A stretch of DNA of 6,158 bases from the NCBI GenBank assembly GCA_031290635.1, contig JAITNE010000186.1, forward strand, positions 1 through 6,158. Reading direction: 5' to 3'. Source of the stretch: Tannerella sp. Its GTDB lineage: Bacteria; Bacteroidota; Bacteroidia; Bacteroidales; Tannerellaceae. Positions within the stretch are counted from its first letter, which is position 1. Each line of letters starts with the position of its first letter. Both the position numbers and the translations under genes were made by a program. Positions 1-5,859 of the stretch are shown piece by piece. The notes below the pieces were generated by a model, which had not been told where the DNA came from, made no database searches, and was given only the letters and a program-made list of their open reading frames with translations.

Positions 1-12
1 GATGGCGTTCTA

Positions 13-176
13 CGGTATCGTCCCCCGGATGCACACAGCAATCTGCACATTATCCGGTATCGTCCCCCAGAGGCACGAAACAATCCAAACATTATCCGGT
101 ATCGTCATTGCGAGGTACGAAACAATCTAAACATTATCCGGTATCGTCATTGCGAGGTACGAAGCAATCTAAACAT
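13..176 (+). repeat. Left array: four 42-bp tandem units
   Basis: Units start with CGGTATCGTC at 13, 55, 97 and 139, exactly 42 bp apart, with no unique spacers between them. Units 1 and 2 carry a CCCCC block (CCCCCGGATGCAC and CCCCCAGAGGCACGA). Units 3 and 4 instead carry ATTGCGAGGTACGA followed by AGCAAT or AACAAT. In units 3 and 4 the core ATTGC...GCAAT is an imperfect 20-bp palindrome (107-126 and 149-168), resembling a family of short ATTGC/GCAAT intergenic repeats found in many bacterial genomes. Each unit ends in an A/T-rich CATTATC link, except the last, which runs into the spacer. Confidence 0.92.
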
Positions 177-276
177 ATCATCATAATATATACTTTGATG
201 CCGATATGAGCATGGATATTTCCGCACTATGTAGTTTAGATGAATAATGAAGCATCAACAATGATGTATATAGATT
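177..276. other. AT-rich spacer between the repeat arms
   Basis: About 100 bp of AT-rich sequence separates the inner edges of the two arrays. It contains nested complementary heptamers (187-193 with 266-272; 195-201 with 252-258) that extend the palindrome inward. No coding signal, ribosome-binding site or known RNA motif is visible. Confidence 0.6.
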
Positions 277-391
277 AGATTGCTTCGTACCTCGCAATGA
301 CGATACCGGATAATGTTTAGATTGCTTCGTGCCTCTGGGGGACGATATCGGATAATGTGCAGATTGCTTCGTGCATTCGGGGGACGATACC
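277..391 (-). repeat. Right array: three inverted 42-bp units
   Basis: AGATTGC recurs at 277, 319 and 361, again a 42-bp period but on the opposite strand from the left array. Read on the minus strand, the unit order is CCCCCGAATGCAC, CCCCCAGAGGCACGA, ATTGCGAGGTACGA. This is the same order as the left array, with one fewer ATTGC-type unit. The ATTGC-type unit here is essentially identical to left unit 4 over its first 33 bases. Confidence 0.92.
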
Positions 392-440
392 GTAGAACGC
401 CATCGCAAGTTATTCGTATTTCTGCCGATTGTTTCTTGCA

Positions 441-471
441 TCCCACTTGGGGGATTGGGGGATGGGGGCTG
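441..471. repeat. G-tract patch (three G5 runs) with small palindrome
   Basis: Three GGGGG runs occur at 449-453, 457-461 and 464-468, separated by ATT and AT. They are preceded by TCCCACTTGGG, which can form a small hairpin. Read on the other strand it is a C-rich stretch ending in CCCCCAAGTGGG. This looks like a degenerate GC-rich dispersed repeat. A fourth G run for a quadruplex is not present nearby. Confidence 0.45.
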
Positions 472-514
472 CATTTTTCGTGATTAGCTTCTATTTCTTC
501 GCTTTCAAACCGAA

Positions 515-549
515 TTTAGCGCGTGTGTCAATTATTATTCGCATATTTG
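515..549 (+). promoter_or_regulatory. Weak candidate promoter for the receptor gene
   Basis: CATATTTG at 542-549 matches five of the six fixed bases of the Bacteroidetes -7 element TAnnTTTG. A TTTA at 515-518 is a poor -33 match and lies 23 bp upstream, longer than the usual spacing of about 19 bp. A start near 556 would leave a leader of about 37 nt. The call rests mainly on the -7 match and position. Confidence 0.35.
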
Positions 550-592
550 CACCCCGATAATACGATAATTTCTAATTAAATATTAATTCAAA

Positions 593-3142
593 ATGAAACA
601 TTTTACTGTTATTCTTTTATTCCTGGCGGCTGTTTCTGTCGAAATGCAGGCCGCTAATCCTGCGAATATCCGCGGGAAGGTGGTTAACGTCGAAAACGAA
701 TCCCTGTCCGGCGCTAATGTAACCGTTGTGGACTCGCGACTTGGGGTTAGTACTAATGCTGATGGCGAGTACGTCCTGAACGGATTGCCGGAGGGTCGAG
801 TCTCTATCAGGGCGTCGTTCGTCGGATATGAGGCCAAAGTTGTTGAGGTGGACGTGCAGGAAGGCAGCCGGGAGCTGGATTTCACGCTTGAGAGAGGCCT
901 TGTAGCGCTCGAATCCGTTACCGTTACCGCGCAACAGCGCGAGCAGCAAACGCTGGATATTCCGATAACGATGAGCAGCCTTAGCGCCCGGATGCTCGAA
1001 AACACGCATACGCGCAACCTCGAACAGCTGTCGGACTTCATCCCCGGTCTGAATATCCGCATCCAAACGCCGCATAGACCGTCGTTTGTCATACGCGGAT
1101 TGACCAGCGACGAAGTCAGCCCGACCGCCCAGCCCCGCGTGTCGGTCTATTACAACAACGTTTCGACCAGCCGCGCAAGCATGGCTATCGCCGAACTCTA
1201 TGACCTTGAGCGCGTCGAAGTCATGAAAGGCCCGCAGGGAACACTCTTCGGACGGGGTGCGCAGGCAGGAGCCGTCAACTTCATCACCCAAAAACCGACA
1301 TCCGACCTTGGCGGCTACGTATCCGCAGGAGCCGGCAACTACGGACTTAAAGAGATTGAGGGCGCTGTGAACCTGCCCATCATCGAAAATCAACTCTCCG
1401 CACGTTTTGCGGGGATTTACAGCTATCAGGACGGCTACGTAAAGAATCTTTCCGGTGGAGACGCACTCAACGGCAAGAATACCGTCGGAGGACGTTTTTC
1501 GGTTAGATACTTACCCGTTCACAATCTTAAAATTGATTTCGTGGCAAACTATCAGAAGGACGACAACCCCGGCACGGCGTTTATGAGCCGTCGCTATCCG
1601 AACAGCAAGGGAGAGTCGGACATTTTCAAGCGTGAAGCTTCGCTGGATGCGGGCAAGAAATGGTTTAACAAGCGTGATGTTTTGGGCGCTTCGCTTAATG
1701 CCGGATATTATTTCAACGAGAACAATTATCTGACTTCAATTACGTCGTACTACGGCAATACTGCCGACCACCACTGGGATGGCGACGGTACAATCGCGCC
1801 TGCAATCGACATGGCCGAATACGTGGACGTAACGCAGTTTACGGAGGAATTGCGCTATAACTTCTCGGTCAACAGCCGTCTGAACGGGTTTGCCGGTGTT
1901 AGCTATTGGCGCGAAGACGTTAAGTTGAAGTACTGGTTTGGGCCGGATGAGCAATACATGATTTATCCCCTGCTGGATATGATGACGGGAAACGCGTCGA
2001 GCGTACCTTTGCCTCCTTTGGTGATGCCTGACGGGAGTATTTACCCGATGCCTGCTCTCCCCGGTTATATGATAGGTTCGCCCTACGATTTGCCCCTGCC
2101 GACCAACCATGAGGAGGAGAATAAAAACGGTGCGGTCAATCAGGCGGCCGACGTCTTTGCCGATGCTACCTGGCATATCATTCCCAGATTGAGCCTGACG
2201 GGTGGTATTCGCGCAACTTACGAGGCTTTCAAGACTACAAACGAATCGTACATGGTAGGCGACGTGCCTTCTTCGCTTGGGATGCTTCTGGGTACAGCGC
2301 CGAATTTCTTCTTCGCAGTATCGCCATACCGCGAGGTCGAGAAGTGCTTTCTGTCGCTTACCTGGCGCGCCAATCTGAAGTACGACATCAACCCATCGTC
2401 AAACGTTTACGCCGGCTATTCCAAAGGACGACGCCCTAACGTGCTGCAATTTAACTCCGCAGGACAGAGCGAACTGATGAACGCCGAGAATCTGCACAGC
2501 ATCGACGCCGGCTTCAAATGGAGCGCTCAACAACGCTTCTGGTTTGATGCGGGACTGTTTTATCAGCTTTACAACAACTTCCAAACCAACAAGTGGGACG
2601 GCGCTAATTATCTGATTACCGACGCCGGAAAAGCTACTTCCTACGGCGCTGAACTGACCGCCAAAGCCGCTGTTACGGAATCTTTGGATGTATTTGGCAA
2701 CTATGCTTACATCCACGCCCGTTTTGATGACAAGGACAGCGATGGAAACGCGCAGGAGTACGCCGGCAACACCTTCCGACTGACTCCCGAAAACAGTTTC
2801 TCCATCGGGCTGAGCGCCAAAGCGGACGTAACGCAAGATTTGCAGGTTGTATTCACTCCGACCTACTCATGGAGAAGTCATGTCTGGTTTGAAGACTCGA
2901 ATGACCTTCAACCCGAAAACCCGTCGCTGGCACGGCTTGAGCAGGATGCTTACGGACTGTTTAATTCCAATCTGGCGTTTAAGTTCAGGAAGTCTGGACT
3001 GACACTGTCGCTGTTTGCCACGAATATTTTTAGTGAGAAATACATTATCGGCGCAGGAAATACCGGCATGATGTTCGGCGTGCCGACCTACGTGCCCGGA
3101 GCGCCAAGCATGTTCGGCGCTAAATTACATTGGAAGTTCTGA
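593..3142 (+). CDS. TonB-dependent outer-membrane receptor with carboxypeptidase-regulatory-like N-terminus
   Basis: An 849-residue protein for energised import of a ligand across the outer membrane, driven by TonB-ExbBD. Residues 1-20 are a signal peptide (hydrophobic ILLFLAAVSV, likely cut after MQA). Residues 26-100 form a carboxypeptidase-D-regulatory-like beta-sandwich (IRGKVV, GANVTVVDS, NADGEYVLNGLPEG, ASFVGYE), typical of Bacteroidota receptors. A TonB-box-like stretch (ESVTVTA, 107-113) leads into the plug domain (about 120-235), with the signature RVEVMKGPQGTLFGRG at 207-222. The rest is the beta-barrel, ending in the outer-membrane signature phenylalanine (LHWKF). The length and the KGPQGTLFGR motif resemble the general siderophore/vitamin/oligosaccharide receptor group more than the roughly 1000-residue SusC type, and no SusD gene is adjacent. 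A Pro/Met-rich segment at 456-503 probably lies in an extracellular loop. The start is supported by the signal peptide placement. The gene is followed after 3 nt by the lipoprotein gene, so co-transcription is likely. The ligand is unknown. Confidence 0.95.
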   Translation: MKHFTVILLFLAAVSVEMQAANPANIRGKVVNVENESLSGANVTVVDSRLGVSTNADGEYVLNGLPEGRVSIRASFVGYEAKVVEVDVQEGSRELDFTLERGLVALESVTVTAQQREQQTLDIPITMSSLSARMLENTHTRNLEQLSDFIPGLNIRIQTPHRPSFVIRGLTSDEVSPTAQPRVSVYYNNVSTSRASMAIAELYDLERVEVMKGPQGTLFGRGAQAGAVNFITQKPTSDLGGYVSAGAGNYGLKEIEGAVNLPIIENQLSARFAGIYSYQDGYVKNLSGGDALNGKNTVGGRFSVRYLPVHNLKIDFVANYQKDDNPGTAFMSRRYPNSKGESDIFKREASLDAGKKWFNKRDVLGASLNAGYYFNENNYLTSITSYYGNTADHHWDGDGTIAPAIDMAEYVDVTQFTEELRYNFSVNSRLNGFAGVSYWREDVKLKYWFGPDEQYMIYPLLDMMTGNASSVPLPPLVMPDGSIYPMPALPGYMIGSPYDLPLPTNHEEENKNGAVNQAADVFADATWHIIPRLSLTGGIRATYEAFKTTNESYMVGDVPSSLGMLLGTAPNFFFAVSPYREVEKCFLSLTWRANLKYDINPSSNVYAGYSKGRRPNVLQFNSAGQSELMNAENLHSIDAGFKWSAQQRFWFDAGLFYQLYNNFQTNKWDGANYLITDAGKATSYGAELTAKAAVTESLDVFGNYAYIHARFDDKDSDGNAQEYAGNTFRLTPENSFSIGLSAKADVTQDLQVVFTPTYSWRSHVWFEDSNDLQPENPSLARLEQDAYGLFNSNLAFKFRKSGLTLSLFATNIFSEKYIIGAGNTGMMFGVPTYVPGAPSMFGAKLHWKF

Positions 3143-3145
3143 GGG

Positions 3146-4417
3146 ATGAGTTTAAGAGATGCTTTGAAAGGTATGTTTGCGTTTGCATCAGCGCTCGCGA
3201 TGTTATGCTGTTTATTTTCTTGTACCGATAGCGCTGTTGTCGGCGGCTCGGACGGCAGCATGGATTGGCATGTATTTCGCGGCGATTCGGCAATGAGCGG
3301 ACATACTACGACGCAACTTCCTCTTCATCCGATGCTCAAATGGACATACAAGGGTAGCTTTCGCACCTCCGCATCGCCCGTCGTTGACAAGGGCACTACT
3401 TACTGGTGCGACAAGCGTGGACGTATCACAGGAGTTGACCTCACCGGCAAAGCGGTCTTTGAGTACGACCTCCAAACGGCCGTCGAAGCTACCCCTGTTA
3501 TTTATGATTCGGTCTTGTTTGTAGGCAGGATTGACGGTAAGATGACGGCATTGTCGCTTGCCGGAGCAGATACCTTGTGGACTTACGAAACTATGGGTCA
3601 GATTTCGGCTTCACCTAATATAGTGGATTTCGGCGGACGCAAGGCGGTGGTTTTCGGCAGCTACGACAATTATCTCTATTGCCTCGACTACAGAACGGGC
3701 GCTCTTATCAGCCGTTTTGAATCTGGATATTACATCAACGGCGCGGTAGCTATTTCGGGTAGTTTTGTGATATTTGGGGGATGCGACGCGTGGTTGCGGG
3801 TGATTAACTGCGAAACCGGCGTCGCAACTGACTCCCTGCACTTCGACGCTTATATTCCGGCCTCTCCCGCAATCGTCGGCAACCTCTGTTATGTAGCCGA
3901 CTACTCCGGCAATGTCTATGAGATAGCTTTAAGTGAAGGCAAAATCATCGGACGTCAAAAGATATTAACCCCATCTAACGACAACTCGTCGATGATATCC
4001 GTCCCTGCTCTTAATGACGAAACTGTTTATGTTCTGGCTGATGAAAGATATTTATATGCAATCGAAGTAGCATCCGACCCTCCAGCCTCCCCCGACCCCT
4101 CCGATGGAGGGGGGACAAAAGCATCCTCCGCATCATCATCATCCAAAATAGATAAGACAATATCATCATCCTCCAAAGAAAAAAATATCCGCTGGAAATA
4201 CCTGTTAAAAGGCGCTGCGGGCGAAAGTTCTCCGCTGGTCTGCGGCGAGCGGATAGTCGTCTGCACTAAGACCGGCGTGATTTCAATCATCAACGCCGCC
4301 GACGGACGTCCGGAATGGGAGTTTGACGCAGGTGAACAAATCACCGCATCTCCCGCAGTAATACACAATCATCTATTTATTTTAACGACGAAAGGAACAT
4401 TATTTTGTTTCGGATAA
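3146..4417 (+). CDS. PQQ-like eight-bladed beta-propeller lipoprotein
   Basis: A 423-residue exported lipoprotein. The leader has basic residues R4 and K8, a hydrophobic core and lipobox LFSC, with the lipidated cysteine at residue 26. The ATG at 3146 is preferred over one at 3173 because the latter would remove the basic n-region; GAGGG immediately precedes the ATG. WHVFRGD (41-47) is the usual opening of BamB/PQQ-propeller proteins. Eight blade starts are visible, with motifs such as SASPVV, EATPVI, SASPNIV, PASPAIV, ESSPLV and TASPAVI and turns such as DLTGK and DYRTG; the N-terminal LKWTYKG strand would close the last blade. The fold is usually a binding or scaffold platform. The name does not imply that PQQ is bound, and the length is too short for a quinoprotein dehydrogenase. 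BamB shares the fold, but pairing with a receptor gene argues for a ligand-handling partner (inference). Residues 311-347 are a Pro/Gly/Ser-rich insert that interrupts one blade. Confidence 0.88.
   Translation: MSLRDALKGMFAFASALAMLCCLFSCTDSAVVGGSDGSMDWHVFRGDSAMSGHTTTQLPLHPMLKWTYKGSFRTSASPVVDKGTTYWCDKRGRITGVDLTGKAVFEYDLQTAVEATPVIYDSVLFVGRIDGKMTALSLAGADTLWTYETMGQISASPNIVDFGGRKAVVFGSYDNYLYCLDYRTGALISRFESGYYINGAVAISGSFVIFGGCDAWLRVINCETGVATDSLHFDAYIPASPAIVGNLCYVADYSGNVYEIALSEGKIIGRQKILTPSNDNSSMISVPALNDETVYVLADERYLYAIEVASDPPASPDPSDGGGTKASSASSSSKIDKTISSSSKEKNIRWKYLLKGAAGESSPLVCGERIVVCTKTGVISIINAADGRPEWEFDAGEQITASPAVIHNHLFILTTKGTLFCFG
4076..4186 (+). repeat. In-frame palindromic and serine-rich insert inside the propeller gene
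   Basis: The stretch encodes residues 311-347 (Pro/Asp/Gly-rich, then two Ser4 runs). It holds a perfect 7-bp stem with a 3-nt loop, CCCCTCC-GAT-GGAGGGG at 4096-4112, inside a longer C-then-G-rich segment. TCATCATC...CCAAA then occurs twice (around 4133-4147 and 4163-4177). It sits between LYAIEV and IRWKYLL, where other PQQ-type blades have only a short TGK-like turn. Composition differs sharply from the surrounding gene. It is best read as a dispersed palindromic repeat plus expanded triplets that kept the frame open. Its origin as an insertion is inferred from comparison with the other blades of the same protein. Confidence 0.6.
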
Positions 4418-4448
4418 TTTGTTTTGTCATAATTATTGTTTATCTTTG
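4418..4448 (+). promoter_or_regulatory. Bacteroidetes-type promoter of the oxidoreductase gene
   Basis: TTTG at 4418-4421 and TATCTTTG at 4441-4448 match the Bacteroidetes -33 (TTTG) and -7 (TAnnTTTG) elements exactly, with a 19-bp spacer. Transcription would begin near 4455, giving a leader of about 20 nt. The -33 element starts at the first base after the lipoprotein stop codon, so the oxidoreductase has its own promoter even if some readthrough from the operon occurs. Confidence 0.85.
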
Positions 4449-4474
4449 CAGCCAATTTATTAATAATATAAACC

Positions 4475-5764
4475 ATGAACAGAAGAAATTTTTTGAGAAA
4501 CGGAATGCTGGCTACGGCCGCGTTCACAATTATTCCCCGCTCAGTACTTGGCGGAAAGAACTTTTTAGCCCCTAGCGACAAAATCAACATGGGCATCATC
4601 GGTTGCGGCGCTCAAGGACGCTGGACGCTGGCTCCCGGCTTTGCCCAGAGAGCCAACCTCGTCGCCGCCTGCGACTGCGAATCACGGCAGTTAGCGGCGA
4701 TGAAAACCATCATCGACGACGCTACCGTCAAGGCCTTCGGCAAAGCCTATCAGGGCTACAAGGCTTATGCCGACTACAAGGAAGTGCTCGACCGCAAGGA
4801 CATCGACGCCGTCATCATCTGCACCCCGGACCACTGGCACGCGGTAATGACTATCGAAGCCTGCCGCGCCGGCAAGGACGTGTACGTCGAGAAACCGATG
4901 GCGCACAGTATCGCCGAAGGTCGAGCGATGGCAGATGCAGTAGCCAAGTATGGCCGCGTGCTGCAGGTCGGCAACATGCAACGCTCGTGGAAGAACTTCC
5001 GCCAGGCCTGCGAGCTTGTTCGCAACGGCTACATCGGTCAGATAAAGGAGGTAAAGGTCTCCGTCGGAGATCACGCTATCCCCTACGACCTCACCGCCCA
5101 GCCCGTCCCCCCTACCCTCGACTGGGAACGCTGGATAGGTCCTGCGCCGATGAATCCATTCAACGAAGAACTTGCGCCTCCGATGGAGAAACATGTCTTC
5201 CCGAACTGGCGCAACTACAAGGAGTATGGCGGCGGAATGATCTGCGACTGGGGCGCTCACATGTACGACATCGCGCAGTGGGCTTTAGGTATGGACGACT
5301 CCGGCCCGGTAGAGTTCACCCCGCCCGACCCTAAAGAACTGCGTCCGCTGACCATGCGCTATGCTAACGGCACTATCATGACCCACGAACCCGGATTCCG
5401 CAAGTCGGACGGCAACATCTGCCGCTTCATCGGCGAAGACGGCGTGATAGACATCAGTCGCGGCATCTTCGACACTATCCCCGGCAAAATCAAAGACCAG
5501 GTTTTCACCGACAAGGACGTGCGCCTCTACAACAGCGAGGATCACTACAACGACTTCCTCAACGCCATCAAGACCCGCAAGCAGCCAATCAGCACGGTAG
5601 AGATAGGTCATCGCACAGCGTCGCTATGCCACATCATCAACCTTTGCTACGAATTAGACCGCAAACTTACCTGGAATCCCGCCAAAGAAGAGTTCTTCTT
5701 CGACGCCGAAGCCAACCGTCGGCGGTCGAATCCAATCCGCAAGCCGTACAGCATAGAAGTATAG
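4475..5764 (+). CDS. Tat-exported Gfo/Idh/MocA family oxidoreductase
   Basis: A 429-residue NAD(P)-dependent oxidoreductase, probably acting on a sugar, sugar derivative or polyol in the periplasm. The N-terminus has a twin-arginine leader (NRRNFLRNG, RR at 3-4, then GMLATAAFTIIP), implying export in folded form, perhaps with cofactor bound. The Rossmann dinucleotide motif is GIIGCGAQG at 40-48. The family EKP motif, with the catalytic lysine at K140, is present (EKPMAHS), and the substrate-domain motif GGGMICDWGAHMYD at 252-265 supplies the conserved Asp and His. WERWIGPAP and AQWALGMDDSGP are typical of the Tat-exported Bacteroidota/Planctomycetes branch. The EKP motif argues against the GH109 alpha-N-acetylgalactosaminidase branch, which lacks it. 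The length fits the family with no sign of truncation. It has its own promoter just upstream and a strong terminator downstream. The exact substrate cannot be read from the sequence. Confidence 0.93.
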   Translation: MNRRNFLRNGMLATAAFTIIPRSVLGGKNFLAPSDKINMGIIGCGAQGRWTLAPGFAQRANLVAACDCESRQLAAMKTIIDDATVKAFGKAYQGYKAYADYKEVLDRKDIDAVIICTPDHWHAVMTIEACRAGKDVYVEKPMAHSIAEGRAMADAVAKYGRVLQVGNMQRSWKNFRQACELVRNGYIGQIKEVKVSVGDHAIPYDLTAQPVPPTLDWERWIGPAPMNPFNEELAPPMEKHVFPNWRNYKEYGGGMICDWGAHMYDIAQWALGMDDSGPVEFTPPDPKELRPLTMRYANGTIMTHEPGFRKSDGNICRFIGEDGVIDISRGIFDTIPGKIKDQVFTDKDVRLYNSEDHYNDFLNAIKTRKQPISTVEIGHRTASLCHIINLCYELDRKLTWNPAKEEFFFDAEANRRRSNPIRKPYSIEV

Positions 5765-5819
5765 TTTTTCTTCGTTTTGAAGATAAGACTGTTTTGTTTG
5801 AAACTATTTATTGTTGGGA
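5765..5819. other. Short AT-rich 3' region with minor hairpin
   Basis: A T-run directly after the stop codon is followed by a weak 5-bp hairpin TCTTC-GTTTT-GAAGA (5769-5783), then T/G-rich sequence leading to the main terminator. No gene is seen. Confidence 0.4.
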
Positions 5820-5855
5820 GCCGCTTTCGATGTGTCAAGCATCGGAAGCGGCTTT
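5820..5855 (+). terminator. Hairpin terminator of the oxidoreductase gene
   Basis: GCCGCTTTCGATG (5820-5832) and CATCGGAAGCGGC (5840-5852) form a 13-bp stem with one G-T wobble and a 7-nt loop (TGTCAAG). Only TTT follows before GGTG, so the usual T-tract is short. It may have been interrupted by the adjacent intron. The position 55 bp after the stop codon fits intrinsic termination. Confidence 0.8.
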
Positions 5856-5859
5856 GGTG

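Larger units (their letters stand above)
1..404. repeat. Composite long inverted repeat made of 42-bp units
   Basis: The first 15 bases (GATGGCGTTCTACGG) are the exact reverse complement of 390-404. The match continues inward through two 42-bp units with about six mismatches in the first 96 bases, then through a third unit class. The spacer keeps shorter nested inverted matches: TATATAC at 187-193 pairs with 266-272, and TTGATGC at 195-201 pairs with 252-258, leaving an apical loop of about 50 nt. The left arm has one 42-bp unit more than the right. If transcribed, it could fold into one very long hairpin. It lies between an unseen left-hand gene and the receptor gene, so it may also act as a transcription barrier (inference). 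The element may extend left of the window. Confidence 0.9.
405..592. other. Intergenic leader of the receptor gene
   Basis: No gene is supported between the inverted repeat and the receptor start. The stretch contains a G-tract patch (441-471), then increasingly AT-rich sequence with a weak promoter candidate and a short AT-rich 5' leader ahead of the ATG at 593. No strong Shine-Dalgarno is seen, which is normal for Bacteroidota. Confidence 0.6.

Noticed and set aside
13..391. CRISPR array
   Set aside because: The 42-bp units are contiguous with no unique spacers, occur in both orientations, and no cas gene is present.
449..468. G-quadruplex
   Set aside because: Only three G5 runs are close together, and a fourth run at suitable spacing is missing.
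181..474. Minus-strand open frame with a 14-residue repeat (SSPRGTKQS-like)
   Set aside because: It is a translation of the 42-bp DNA repeat (42 bp is 14 codons), so the frame stays open by chance. It has no ribosome-binding site or recognisable domain.
617..1393. 258-codon minus-strand open frame
   Set aside because: It lies entirely opposite the well-supported receptor gene, has no recognisable motifs, and the receptor frame explains the region.
593..3142. SusC-type starch/glycan receptor
   Set aside because: It is shorter than usual SusC proteins, the plug signature is of the general KGPQGTLFGR type, and there is no SusD neighbour.
4603..5334. 243-codon plus-strand open frame, arginine-rich
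   Set aside because: It is an out-of-frame shadow of the oxidoreductase, whose frame contains all family motifs; the arginine-rich composition is typical of a shifted reading of GC-rich codons.
4475..5764. GH109 alpha-N-acetylgalactosaminidase
   Set aside because: The protein keeps the dehydrogenase EKP motif, which GH109 members lack, although both share a Tat leader and the Rossmann fold.
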